DNA of 64,000 nt, from positions 62,001 through 126,000 of the forward strand of contig NZ_JOCX01000016.1 in assembly GCF_000717915.1 (NCBI RefSeq). Direction: 5' to 3'. The notes below the pieces were generated by a model that ran no database searches, had not been told where the DNA came from, and saw only the letters and a list, made by a program, of their open reading frames with translations. Shown here piece after piece: positions 47,167 to 55,871 of the stretch. The position numbers and the translations under genes are program-made. The stretch's first letter is position 1. Each line of letters starts with the position of its first letter. The DNA comes from Streptomyces sp. NRRL S-244. Lineage in GTDB: Bacteria > Actinomycetota > Actinomycetes > Streptomycetales > Streptomycetaceae.

Positions 47167-48402
47167 GTGTCGAGATCCGGTCACCGGCGCCTACTGCTGG
47201 TTTCCACCAACTACGCTCCCGAGCACGCGGGGATTGGGCCCTACGCCACCCAGATCGCGGAGCACTGGGCGGATCTCGGCCACGACACCCATGTGCTCGC
47301 CGGCATGCCGCACTACCCGTCGTGGTCGTTGGAGCCGGAGTACAAGGGGGCGCTCCGGCGCACGGAACGGCGCGCGGGGGTCACAGTGCACCGGCGCGCG
47401 CACACCGTGCCGCCCCGCCAGACCGCCGTCAAGCGGGCCCTTTTTGAAGGATCGATTCTGCTGCACGGTTCCGTGGCCCCGCCCCGGATGCCGCGGCCGG
47501 ACGCGGTCATGGCCCAGATGCCCAGCCTGGCCGGCGGGGTCATCGCGGCCCGGCTCGCCGCCCGCTGGAAGGTCCCGTTCATCCCGGTCGTCCAGGACCT
47601 GATGGGCGCGGCCGCCGCGCAGAGCGGAATCAGCGGCGGCGACAAGGCGGCCGCGGTCGCCGGTCGCGCGGAGGCGTACGCCCTGAAGCGGGCCACCCTG
47701 GTCGGCGTCATCCACGAGACCTTCGTGGACCGGGTCGTCGGCATGGGCGTGGACCCGGAGAAGATCCGCCTCGTGCCCAACTGGTCCCACGTCCCGCAGC
47801 CCACCCGGCCGCGCGGCCAGACCCGGCGCCACCTCGGCTGGGCCCCCGGCGAGCCGGTCGTCCTGCACTCCGGGAACATGGGCCTCAAGCAGGGCCTCGA
47901 AGTCCTCGTGGGCGCCGCCCGCCTGGATCCGGGTGTCCGTTTCGTCCTCATGGGCGACGGCAGCCAGCGCTCGGCCCTGGCCGACCTCGCGGCGGACGTG
48001 CCGAATCTGGACATCATCCCCCCTGCCGCCGACGGAGAGTTCCCGGATATCCTCGCGGCGGCGGACGTACTCGCCGTGACGCAGCACGCGGCCGTGCTCG
48101 ACATGAGCGTGCCGTCCAAACTGACCTCCTACTTCCAGGCCGGCCGTCCCGTCATCGCGTCCGTGGCGGCGGAGGGCGGCACGGCCCAGGAAGTGGAACG
48201 TTCGGGCGCAGGGGTGCTCGTACCACCGGAGGACCCCCACGCCCTGCTGAAGGCCGTACGGGCCCTCGCCGAGGACCCCGAGGGCGCGGACGCCCTCGGG
48301 GCGGCCGGGCCCCGGCACGTGGCGGCCCACCTGAGCCGTGACGCGGGCCTGGCCCGCATCGACGCACTGATAGACGAAGCACTTGGGGGTCCGCAGCCGT
48401 GA
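47167..48402 (+). CDS. Glycosyltransferase family 4, WcaI-like
   Basis: 411 residues, GT-B fold. N-terminal VSTNYAPEHAGIGPYATQIAEHWADLGHDTHVL and GMPHYPSW resemble WcaI/WbuB of colanic-acid and O-antigen clusters; C-terminal half with VVLHSGNMGLKQGLE, MGDGSQR and VTQHAAVLDMSVPSKLTSYFQAGRPVIAS (donor-binding region). Likely adds a sugar to the lipid-linked EPS unit, perhaps fucose given gmd/fcl in the locus; donor unproven. GTG at 47167 with AAGGGG upstream. Coupled to the Wzz-like gene (GTGA). Confidence 0.88.
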   Translation: MSRSGHRRLLLVSTNYAPEHAGIGPYATQIAEHWADLGHDTHVLAGMPHYPSWSLEPEYKGALRRTERRAGVTVHRRAHTVPPRQTAVKRALFEGSILLHGSVAPPRMPRPDAVMAQMPSLAGGVIAARLAARWKVPFIPVVQDLMGAAAAQSGISGGDKAAAVAGRAEAYALKRATLVGVIHETFVDRVVGMGVDPEKIRLVPNWSHVPQPTRPRGQTRRHLGWAPGEPVVLHSGNMGLKQGLEVLVGAARLDPGVRFVLMGDGSQRSALADLAADVPNLDIIPPAADGEFPDILAAADVLAVTQHAAVLDMSVPSKLTSYFQAGRPVIASVAAEGGTAQEVERSGAGVLVPPEDPHALLKAVRALAEDPEGADALGAAGPRHVAAHLSRDAGLARIDALIDEALGGPQP

Positions 48403-50186
48403 TCGAGACGAACCGCCCTGCGTCGGTCCCGGCGGAGGACGAACCGGACCTCCTCAGGGACCAGTTCAAACAGCTCCTGCGCTACCGCCGCCTCCTCGGC
48501 GCGGGTGTCGGCATCGGCCTGCTGGGCGGCGTCTACCTCGGCATCTCCACGTCCGACACCTATGTCGCCACCGCGGACGTCGTGCTGCGCGCACCCACGG
48601 ACGACCCGTTCAACCCGAGCCTCGCGCCCGACAAGGCGATCAACATCGGCTCGGAGCGGCAGGTCGCACTCAGCTCCTCCATAGCCAACGAGGCCGCGAA
48701 GAAGCTCGGCGTGACCTCGAAGGACTTCGCCGGCCTGCGCAGCGGCCTCCAGGTGACCAACCCGCCGCAGACGATGGTGCTGCGCTTCACCTACACCGCG
48801 TCCTCCGCCAAGGAGGCCGCCACCCGCGCGAACGCGATGACCGAGGCGTACCTGCTCAAGCGGCAGGAGTCCCTCGACGTCACGCGCGACAAGATGGTCA
48901 AGGGCTACCAGGACCAGCGCGATCCGGTCGCCAAGAACCTGGACGATCTCGTCAAGCAGATCAACGCCATGCCGGCCGGCACGGGCCGCGACGCCGCGTA
49001 CGCCTCGAAGACCGACCTGCAGAGCAAGGTCAACACCCTCAACAGCAACATCGCCAAGCTCCAGGCCCTGGACATGAGCCCGGGCCGGGTCACCAGCCCC
49101 GCGACCCCGCCGTCCGACACCGACGGCCCGGGCCTCCTGATGTCGCTGGCGCTCGGCGCGGCCGTGGGCCTCGCGCTCGGCCTGCTCGCCGCGTGGGTCC
49201 GGCTCGTTTTCGACCCCGCGCCGCGCTCCGAGGGCGATGTCGCGCGGGCCCTGCGCGCGCCCGTACTGGGCTACCTGCCGCGGGCCAAGACCGGCGGCGG
49301 GCCGCTGCTCGCGGCCGGCGAGGAGGACCCGCGGCTCGCCGAGGAGTTCCGCTCGGTGGCCTTCCGGCTCGCCTACGACTCCCGCTTCGCCGACCGGCGC
49401 CGACTGCTGGTCGTCGCCCCGCGCGGCAGCAGCGAGACCGCCGCCGCGGCGGCGGTGAACCTGGCCGCCTCCTTCGCGGAGACCGGCAAGGACGTCCTGC
49501 TCATCGAGGCGGACCTGCGCACGCCGGTCCTGGCCAGCCAGCTGCCGACCGGCGCCGGCCGGCCGCGCTGGAGCCAGGCGCAGGGCGGCGGCCCGGCGGC
49601 CCACGGCGACGCCGAGTGGCCCGACGGGCGCCAGCTCGTCGTCGACGCCGGGGAGTCGGGCGCCTTCGACCTGATCCCGGGCGAGCCGGTGCGCAACGTG
49701 GCCCGCGCGCTGACCTCCCCGCGCGCCACCCGCCTCATCTCCGAGGCCGACTCCCCCAACTCCACAGTCGTCGTGCTCGCGCCGCCCGTGCTCTCGTACG
49801 CCGACGCCCTCGCGCTCGTCGACCGCGTCGACGGCGTCCTCGTCGTCTGCGACCCGCGGGCCGTCCACCGCAGCGACCTGTCCCGGATCCGCGAGCTGAT
49901 CAGCGGCGCCGGCGGTACGGTGCTCGGCGCGGTGCTGCACGCTCCGCTGCCGGGCGAGAAGCGCGGCCGGGGCGGTCGCGGAGGCAAGGCGAATGCCGCG
50001 TCCGCCGCCCCGGCGCAGGCTTCCCGGCCCTCCGCGCCGCAGGCGCAGCCGCTCACGCGGCAGCCGAACCAGGGGCAGCAGGGGCAGGGGCAGCAGGCGC
50101 ACCGGCAGGCCGAACCGGAGCAGCACATCCCGGGCGACGGCACGGACACGGTGGCCCTGCGCACGGTGCGCATGGGCCGCAGATGA
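48399..50186 (+). CDS. Wzz-type chain-length protein fused to a degenerate BY-kinase domain
   Basis: 595 residues. Wzz domain: span near 33-50, extracytoplasmic region with coiled segments, second span about 246-267. The cytoplasmic domain aligns with bacterial tyrosine (BY) kinases, EEFRSVAFRLAYD through TVLGAVLHAP, but the Walker A GEGKST is replaced by GSSET (343-347, no Lys), and the Walker B IIDSPP by VLAPPV (about 455-463, no Asp). Walker A' is partly kept (LLIEADLRTP, Asp372). The tail is Gln/Pro/Ala-rich without a Tyr cluster. So it is likely a non-phosphorylating regulator of EPS chain length. GTG at 48399; coupled at both ends. Confidence 0.87.
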   Translation: MIETNRPASVPAEDEPDLLRDQFKQLLRYRRLLGAGVGIGLLGGVYLGISTSDTYVATADVVLRAPTDDPFNPSLAPDKAINIGSERQVALSSSIANEAAKKLGVTSKDFAGLRSGLQVTNPPQTMVLRFTYTASSAKEAATRANAMTEAYLLKRQESLDVTRDKMVKGYQDQRDPVAKNLDDLVKQINAMPAGTGRDAAYASKTDLQSKVNTLNSNIAKLQALDMSPGRVTSPATPPSDTDGPGLLMSLALGAAVGLALGLLAAWVRLVFDPAPRSEGDVARALRAPVLGYLPRAKTGGGPLLAAGEEDPRLAEEFRSVAFRLAYDSRFADRRRLLVVAPRGSSETAAAAAVNLAASFAETGKDVLLIEADLRTPVLASQLPTGAGRPRWSQAQGGGPAAHGDAEWPDGRQLVVDAGESGAFDLIPGEPVRNVARALTSPRATRLISEADSPNSTVVVLAPPVLSYADALALVDRVDGVLVVCDPRAVHRSDLSRIRELISGAGGTVLGAVLHAPLPGEKRGRGGRGGKANAASAAPAQASRPSAPQAQPLTRQPNQGQQGQGQQAHRQAEPEQHIPGDGTDTVALRTVRMGRR

Positions 50187-51406
50187 GCCGGCGCGGCCTC
50201 GCCGCCGTCTCCTCGGTCCTGGACCAGGCCGCCTCCAGCGCCACCAACATCCTGGTGCTGGTGCTGGCCGCCCGGCTGTCCTCGGCGTCCGGCTTCGCCG
50301 ACTTCTCGATGGTGTACGTGACGTTCAGCGTGCTCCTCGGGCTGAACATGGCGTACGTGGGCCAGACGGTGGTGCTGGAGAAGGACGAGGACCGCCTCGG
50401 CGCGGTCTGCCGCTCGGGCCTCGCGTTCACCGGGGCCGCCTCGGCGGCGGCGGGCGCGGCGCTGGCCGTCGTCGGCCTCGCCGTGCCCGGGGCCGGCGGC
50501 TGGGCCTTCCTCGCGCTGGGCCTCGTACTGCCGTTGGTGCTCGTCCAGGACGGGCTGCGGTACTGCTTCTCCGCGCTGCGCACCCCCGAACGGGCGCTGG
50601 CCGCGGACGCGCTGCGGCTGGTGTGCGTCGTCGCGGCGCTGCTGCTCCAGCCCGAAGGGGCTTCGGCGGGGCGGCTGGTGCTGGTGTGGGGGGTCTCGGC
50701 GCTTCCGGCGCTCGCGCTGGGGCTGTGGCTGCTGCGTCCGTACGTCCGGGGCTCGGCGGCCGACCTGCGGCCGTACCTGCGGCGGGGGCACCTGGGACAG
50801 CGGTTCGTCGTCGAGTTCGCGGTGGGCAACGGCTCCAGCCAGCTGGCGGTGCTGGGGCTCGGCCTGTTCGCGACCCCGCTGGCCGTGGGTGCGCTGCGGG
50901 GTGCGACGACCTTGTTCGGGCCGCTGAACGTGCTGTTCAACTCGGCGAACGCGTTCGGCCCGCCCGTGGTGGGCCGAGCGTCGGGCAAGCGGGGCGTGGT
51001 CCGGCTGACGGCGGCGATGGGCGGTGTGCTGGCGGCGCTGGGCGCCGGCTGGGGCGCGGCCTTGTACGCGCTGCCCGAAGGCCTGGGCCGGGAGCTGCTG
51101 GGCGACACGTGGGCGGCGGCGTCCGCGCTGCTCCCCGCCACGGGAGCCCAGTACGCGGTGATGGGGCTGGGCACGTGCGCCCTGCTGACCCTGCGGGTGC
51201 TGAACCCGAAGGCGACGCTGTCCTTGCAGGTGGTGTTCTCCCTGCTGTCGGTGGCACTGCTCCTGGGCGGCTACGCGCTGGCCGGCGTGACCGGCGCCGC
51301 CTGGGGCCTGGCGGCGGGCTCGGCCCTGAAGGCCACGGCGGCCTGGCTGCGCGTCTCGCGCGTCCCGGCCCGCGCGGCCGAGCCGCCGGTGACGACGGCG
51401 GCCTGA
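50183..51406 (+). CDS. Wzx-like polysaccharide flippase (MATE/MOP family)
   Basis: 407 residues, about 12 hydrophobic segments with few charges, beginning VSSVLDQAASSATNILVLVLAAR as in Wzx/RfbX family proteins. Expected to flip undecaprenyl-PP-linked repeat units across the membrane. ATG at 50183 overlaps the stop of the Wzz-like gene (ATGA), completing a three-gene coupled unit of glycosyltransferase, chain-length protein and flippase. Confidence 0.82.
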   Translation: MSRRGLAAVSSVLDQAASSATNILVLVLAARLSSASGFADFSMVYVTFSVLLGLNMAYVGQTVVLEKDEDRLGAVCRSGLAFTGAASAAAGAALAVVGLAVPGAGGWAFLALGLVLPLVLVQDGLRYCFSALRTPERALAADALRLVCVVAALLLQPEGASAGRLVLVWGVSALPALALGLWLLRPYVRGSAADLRPYLRRGHLGQRFVVEFAVGNGSSQLAVLGLGLFATPLAVGALRGATTLFGPLNVLFNSANAFGPPVVGRASGKRGVVRLTAAMGGVLAALGAGWGAALYALPEGLGRELLGDTWAAASALLPATGAQYAVMGLGTCALLTLRVLNPKATLSLQVVFSLLSVALLLGGYALAGVTGAAWGLAAGSALKATAAWLRVSRVPARAAEPPVTTAA

Positions 51407-51443
51407 CCCGCCTTTCGCCGGGGCCGGTACGCGCCAGACACCC

Positions 51444-52964
51444 CTAGCGCAGGACGGTGGTCTTGTCCTGGCGGTACGTCGCGACCAGCGCCAGGCAGAG
51501 GGCGGCGATCGCCACCCGGCCGGAGGCCTGGAGCAGGGGACCCCGCAGGAGGATGAACGAGTAGCCCGCGACCAGCGGGACCACCACCGAGATCAGGCTG
51601 CCCGGAGGCGAGCGCCGCGTGGCGCGCTTCGCGTAGCGGCGGTCCACCCGGGCCGCCGCGTACCCCATGCCCAGGAGCCCGGCGCCCATGCCCAGCGGGC
51701 CGAAGTCCAGCCACAGCTCGGCCCAGACCGGGGACGAGAGGTTGGTGTTGACCGTCCCCATCCACTCACCGACCATCACGCCCGTGTCCTTCGGCTTGCC
51801 CGGCCAGACCGAGCGCGGCACCGCGAAGAAGACCGATCCCGCGAGCTGGCGCCCGTACAGGTGCCCGGGCCCGGAGTTCGAGTACGTGATGGTGTTCGCG
51901 AACATGCCGATCTGGTCGTAGTCCTTCAGCGCCATCGGCTCCAGGAACGACGTCGTCTCGACCGGCTTGTAGTTCTTCTCGTCGTACCGGAAGCGGTCCG
52001 CGAACGGGAACACGAGCAGGGCGATCACCACGGCCATCGACAGCGCCACCCGGTACATCGCGGCGCTCACCGGGAAGACGGTGAACAGCAGCGCGAACAT
52101 GACCGTGAGGAACCAGTACCGCGGGTTCGAGATCGGGTTGTTGACCACCAGGTTGAGCAGCGCCAGCGCCCCCCAGGTGACGATGATCGACACCTTGCGG
52201 CGGGCGTACGTCGACGTGATCAGCCAGCGCGTGTACAGCAGCAGGGCGAGCAGCGCCGGGACCGTGCCGAAGCCGCGCAGCAGGGCCTGTCCGGCCTGGC
52301 CGTCGCCGTTGGAGACGCCCGCCTCCTCGATGCCCGCGATGATCTCCTGGCGGCTGGAGAAGAACACCGCCGGGCCGCCGAGCTTCATGATGAACGCGGC
52401 GCTGCACAGGAAGGCGATCCCGGTCAGCAGTTGGAGGCGTCGCCGGTGGGCCATGACCGGCCGCGGCTCCTTCTGGGAGCCGCCGGCCCGCCCGGCCGGC
52501 CGGTGGCGGGCGAGCAGGACGCCGACGTCGAACGCCGTGCAGCCGAGCAGGACCAGGCCGATCGCGACGGTGAGGTCGGAGCGGGGGCCGACCACGGGGG
52601 TCGGGACCCGGCCGAGGACGGCCTGCGCGAGCGGGGCCACGCCCATCGCCATGTAGACGAAGAGCCAGAAGGAGCCCTGGAGCAGCTTGCGGCGGCTGGT
52701 CAGGACCATCGCGGAGAGCCGGGCTCCCGCGTACATCGTGAGGAGGAGCTGGAGCCAGAAGGCGGCGTCGCGCTGGCCGTCGCCGGACTGGACGGCGACG
52801 ATCAGCGGCAGGAAGACGGTGAAGCCGAGGATGAGCGGGACGGACAGGGCGCGGGAGAGCAGGGTGCGCGGGGTGGTGACCCGGCCCCACCTGTGCACGT
52901 CCTCCGGCTCGGAGACGGGCGCGGCCGGCGGGGTCACCGAGGGCTTGCGTATGTCCGTTGCCAC
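51444..52964 (-). CDS. Wzy-like O-antigen/EPS polymerase membrane protein
   Basis: 506 residues, about ten to twelve spans, with a large outside loop containing FEPMALKDYDQIGMFANTI-like and GHLYGRQLAGSVFFAVPRSVWPGKP segments; the latter resembles oligosaccharide repeat-unit polymerases of the Wzy type. Together with flippase and Wzz it would complete a Wzx/Wzy pathway. GTG at 52964 preferred (GGGGG upstream); a GTG at 52976 is possible. Opposite in strand to its partners. Confidence 0.78.
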   Translation of the reverse strand: MATDIRKPSVTPPAAPVSEPEDVHRWGRVTTPRTLLSRALSVPLILGFTVFLPLIVAVQSGDGQRDAAFWLQLLLTMYAGARLSAMVLTSRRKLLQGSFWLFVYMAMGVAPLAQAVLGRVPTPVVGPRSDLTVAIGLVLLGCTAFDVGVLLARHRPAGRAGGSQKEPRPVMAHRRRLQLLTGIAFLCSAAFIMKLGGPAVFFSSRQEIIAGIEEAGVSNGDGQAGQALLRGFGTVPALLALLLYTRWLITSTYARRKVSIIVTWGALALLNLVVNNPISNPRYWFLTVMFALLFTVFPVSAAMYRVALSMAVVIALLVFPFADRFRYDEKNYKPVETTSFLEPMALKDYDQIGMFANTITYSNSGPGHLYGRQLAGSVFFAVPRSVWPGKPKDTGVMVGEWMGTVNTNLSSPVWAELWLDFGPLGMGAGLLGMGYAAARVDRRYAKRATRRSPPGSLISVVVPLVAGYSFILLRGPLLQASGRVAIAALCLALVATYRQDKTTVLR

Positions 52965-53079
52965 TGCTGCCCCCACCCCATGTGCCTGGTCCGCGCGCAG
53001 TCTAGTCTGAGCGGGCGGCGCCCGGGGAGGCACGCCTGCGGAGCGCGACGAGCCCGCAGCGCACGATGAGGGGCGACAG

Positions 53080-53619
53080 TTGCGTGATCTTCCTGCCTTC
53101 ACGCTGGCCGGGTACGACAAGGGGCGCGGGCTGCTGACGCAGGCGCTCTGGTTCGCGGTGATGAACACGGTGTTCATGGCGTGGTTCTGCCCGGCCCGGC
53201 TGCGGGTGGCGCTGCTGCGCGCGTTCGGCGCGCGGATCGGCGAGGGCGTGCTGATCCGGCACAGGGTACGGGTGCTGTGGCCGTGGAAGCTCACCGTCGG
53301 CGATCACACGTGGATCGGCGAGGGCGCCTGGCTGCTGAACCTGGAGCCGGTGACCATCGGGGCGAACGTCTGCGTCTCGCAGGAGGCCATGCTCTGCACC
53401 GGCTCGCACGACCACAGGGCCGCCGACTTCCGCTACCGCAACGCGCCGATCGTGGTCGAGGACGGTGCGTGGGTGGCCGTACGGGCGACCGTGCTGGCCG
53501 GGGTCACGGTGGGCCGCTGCGCGGTGGCGGGCGCCGGATCGGTGGTCCACAGAAACCTTCCTGCACTGACCCTGCAGACGATGGACGGGCAGCGCCGCCC
53601 GGTCGAGGAGCCCAAGTGA
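53080..53619 (+). CDS. WcaF-like acetyltransferase (left-handed beta-helix)
   Basis: 179 residues. Hexapeptide repeats (IGEGVLIRHRV, VGDHTWIGEGAWL, IGANVCVSQEAML, VEDGAWVAVRATVLAGVTVGRCAVAGAGSVV) and SHDHRAADF, with the acetyl-CoA transferase His in the SHDH motif, like colanic acid WcaF. Preceded by a membrane-associated helix (LWFAVMNTVFMAWF). O-acetylation of an EPS sugar is likely. TTG at 53080 with GAGGGG upstream. GTGA overlap with the next gene. Confidence 0.86.
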   Translation: MRDLPAFTLAGYDKGRGLLTQALWFAVMNTVFMAWFCPARLRVALLRAFGARIGEGVLIRHRVRVLWPWKLTVGDHTWIGEGAWLLNLEPVTIGANVCVSQEAMLCTGSHDHRAADFRYRNAPIVVEDGAWVAVRATVLAGVTVGRCAVAGAGSVVHRNLPALTLQTMDGQRRPVEEPK

Positions 53620-54731
53620 GAGTCCTGCACGCCGTCACGCTCCACTCCCCCTCGCACGCGTTCGGCGGGCCGGTCCGGGTCGCGCTCAACCTGGCCAAGG
53701 GGCTGCGGGGCCGCGGCCACGAGGCGCGGCTGCTGGCGCTGGGCGAGGGCTTCCCGGACCCCTGGCCGACCTCGGTGGAAGGCGTCCCGGCGAAGCTGTT
53801 CCCGGCCCGGCGCCTCCTCCCCCTGGGCTTCAGCGGGATGACCTCACCGGCCCTGCTGGCCTCGGCGGGCCGGCTGGTCCGGGACGCGGACGTGGTCCAC
53901 GTCCACCTGGCGCGGGACCTGGTGACCCTGCCGGTGGCCCTCGCGGCACTGCGGGCCGGCAAGCCGCTGGTGCTGCAGACCCACGGGATGGTGGACCCGA
54001 GCGAGAAGGTACTGGCCAAGGTGCTGGACGCGGTGGCCGTACGGAGGCTGCTGCGCGGGGCGGACGCGGTGCTGTACCTGACCCCGCACGAACGGGAGGG
54101 CCTCGACGCGGTGGTGGGCGGCGCGCTCGCGGGGGCCGTCCGGCTGGTGAACGGCACGCCCGCGCAGGAGGAGCGGCCGGCCCCGGCCGGTCCCCCGCGC
54201 ATCCTGTACTCGGCGCGCCTGCAGGGCCGTAAGCGCCCGGTGGACTTCGTGGACGCGGCCCCGGCGGTCCTGGCGGCCCACCCGGACGCGGAGTTCGTGG
54301 TGGCCGGCCCGGACGAGGGCGAGCTGGCGGCGGTCCGGGCGCGGATCGCGGAGCTGGGGCTGACGTCCCGCTTCACGGTCCCGGGGGCACTGTCCACCGC
54401 CGAGGTCCTGGCGGAGCTGCGCCGGGCCCACGTCTACGTACTGCCCTCGGTGGACGAGCCGTTCCCGATGTCGGTCCTGGAGGCCCTGTCGGTGGGCGTC
54501 CCGTCGGTGGTCACGCACTCCAACGGCCTGGCTCGCGACATCGCCTCCGCGGGCGCCGGCCGAGCGGTCACCCCGGGCCCCTCGGGCGTGGCGGAGGCCG
54601 TCCTCACCCTCCTGGACCCCTCCGAGAACGCCAAGGCCGGGGAGTCGGCCCGCAAACTGGCCGCGAACTCCTTCTCCATGGACGCCGTCCTCGACACCCT
54701 GCTCCCGGTCTACGAGGCCGCTCTGCGCTGA
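53616..54731 (+). CDS. Glycosyltransferase family 4
   Basis: 371 residues, GT-B fold. AFGGPVRVALNLAKGLRGRGHEARLL (acceptor side), VVHVHLARDL, LVLQTHGMV, RILYSARLQGRKRPVDFVDAA, then VYVLPSVDEPFPMSVLEALSVGVPSVVTHSNG, the EX7E-like donor motif. Builds the EPS repeat; sugar unknown. GTG at 53616 overlaps the acetyltransferase stop. Confidence 0.9.
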   Translation: MRVLHAVTLHSPSHAFGGPVRVALNLAKGLRGRGHEARLLALGEGFPDPWPTSVEGVPAKLFPARRLLPLGFSGMTSPALLASAGRLVRDADVVHVHLARDLVTLPVALAALRAGKPLVLQTHGMVDPSEKVLAKVLDAVAVRRLLRGADAVLYLTPHEREGLDAVVGGALAGAVRLVNGTPAQEERPAPAGPPRILYSARLQGRKRPVDFVDAAPAVLAAHPDAEFVVAGPDEGELAAVRARIAELGLTSRFTVPGALSTAEVLAELRRAHVYVLPSVDEPFPMSVLEALSVGVPSVVTHSNGLARDIASAGAGRAVTPGPSGVAEAVLTLLDPSENAKAGESARKLAANSFSMDAVLDTLLPVYEAALR

Positions 54732-54744
54732 CGCGCCAGGCCCT

Positions 54745-54774
54745 CTCTTCCGGGTCTTGCCTGACCCGGAAGAG
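54745..54774. terminator. Bidirectional terminator between convergent genes
   Basis: 12-bp perfect stem CTCTTCCGGGTC/GACCCGGAAGAG (54745-54756 with 54763-54774), 6-nt loop, between the glycosyltransferase (+) and the DUF6458 gene (-). Confidence 0.88.
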
Positions 54775-54779
54775 GCCGC

Positions 54780-54992
54780 CTAGAGCTCGCGATGGGTCTC
54801 GTCCACCACCGGGAGGGCCGCCGCGCGGCGGCGCTTGAAGACGCTCGCGTAGACGGCGAGGCCGATGGCGCCCGCCGCCATCATGATCAGCCCGACGATG
54901 TCGAGGTTGACGCTCTCCATCTTCCAGTCCGTCGCGAAGGTGAGGATGGCCCCCACCACGATCAGCGCGATGCAGCCGCCGATTCCTCCCAT
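54780..54992 (-). CDS. DUF6458-type small membrane protein
   Basis: 70 residues. Two spans (GGIGGCIALIVVGAILTF and IVGLIMMAAGAIGLAVYA) joined by TDWKMESVNLD, then a basic KRRR tail, the pattern of the DUF6458 family of actinobacteria. Function unknown. ATG at 54992 with GGAGG 6 nt upstream. Confidence 0.85.
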   Translation of the reverse strand: MGGIGGCIALIVVGAILTFATDWKMESVNLDIVGLIMMAAGAIGLAVYASVFKRRRAAALPVVDETHREL

Positions 54993-55053
54993 GATTCGCC
55001 TCCGCAGTCGTGGTCGTCTGACCGCGCGGCTACCCGGGAAGCGCACGCGAAAA

Positions 55054-55090
55054 CGCCGCCCCCGGCCCGGAGTTCGGGCTGGGGGCGGCG
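55054..55090 (-). terminator. Terminator after the lipoprotein gene
   Basis: Long GC stem, CGCCGCCCCC (55054-55063) with GGGGGCGGCG (55081-55090) plus GGCCCG/CGGGCT inner pairs, 21 nt beyond the lipoprotein stop. Confidence 0.8.
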
Positions 55091-55111
55091 TCCTCGTATG
55101 CAGGGGAGAGG

Positions 55112-55789
55112 CTACGCCGGGATCCAGGCGTAGCAGCCCGTCGAGGTGAAGGTCGCCGTGCCCGGGGGGATCGTGGCGGTGATCTTGTCGCCCGCCTTCG
55201 GGGGGGCTTCCGGGCCCGAGGCCAGGACCGCGCCGTCCTTGCCCTTCGCCTCCCACGTGCACGTCGTGGCCTGGGTCAGCGCCCGGTACGTGCCCGCCGC
55301 GGGCGACTGGCGGGTGCCGTCGGCGAAGCCCTTGGACGCCGCGTCCAGGATCGGCTTCTGCTCCGGGCACAGGTACGTGATCGCGTCCTTGGCCCCCGGG
55401 ATCTCCCCGGCCACGATGGCCCCGGTCGCCGCGTCCTTGTCGCGCTTCGCGGTGCGCTCCACCCGCTGGCAGGACTCCTGGCCGGTCTGGAGGACCGCCG
55501 CCGGGTCCATCTTCTCCGGGACCCGACCGCTCAGGTACTGCTTCTCGTTGGGCTTGAAGCTGCCCGTCTTCGGGGTGAGCTTCCCGTCCGGCAGCACCGG
55601 GCCGGTCGGCTTCGCGTCGGGAGAGACCGGCGCCGCCGAGGCGTCCGCCGGGTCCGGGACCGCCGACGCGGCCGGCGGCTTCGGCTTCGCGGCCTCGGCG
55701 TCGGCCTTGCCGTCGCCGCCCGAGCTGCAGGCGGTCAGGGTCAGAGCCGCGGCCAGCAGAACAGCAGCCGCAGCGGAGCGTCGGTACAT
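55112..55789 (-). CDS. Lipoprotein of unknown function
   Basis: 225 residues. Lipobox LTACSS with Cys21, then a Lys/Ala/Pro-rich disordered linker (about 25-80) and a folded C-terminal part with ESCQRVERTAKRDK, TYLCPEQKP, TTCTWEAKGKDGAVLAS and TSTGCYAWIP; four Cys probably form two disulfides. No family recognised. Its place inside the EPS region between the DUF6458 and propeller/LamG genes suggests a surface function. Confidence 0.75.
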   Translation of the reverse strand: MYRRSAAAAVLLAAALTLTACSSGGDGKADAEAAKPKPPAASAVPDPADASAAPVSPDAKPTGPVLPDGKLTPKTGSFKPNEKQYLSGRVPEKMDPAAVLQTGQESCQRVERTAKRDKDAATGAIVAGEIPGAKDAITYLCPEQKPILDAASKGFADGTRQSPAAGTYRALTQATTCTWEAKGKDGAVLASGPEAPPKAGDKITATIPPGTATFTSTGCYAWIPA

Positions 55790-55871
55790 CTTTGGGGCTC
55801 CTGTTGTTACGTGGGATAGGGGTGCGGGGCCCGGCTGCGTTTCACGCCGGGCCCCGCATCCGTCTACGCGG

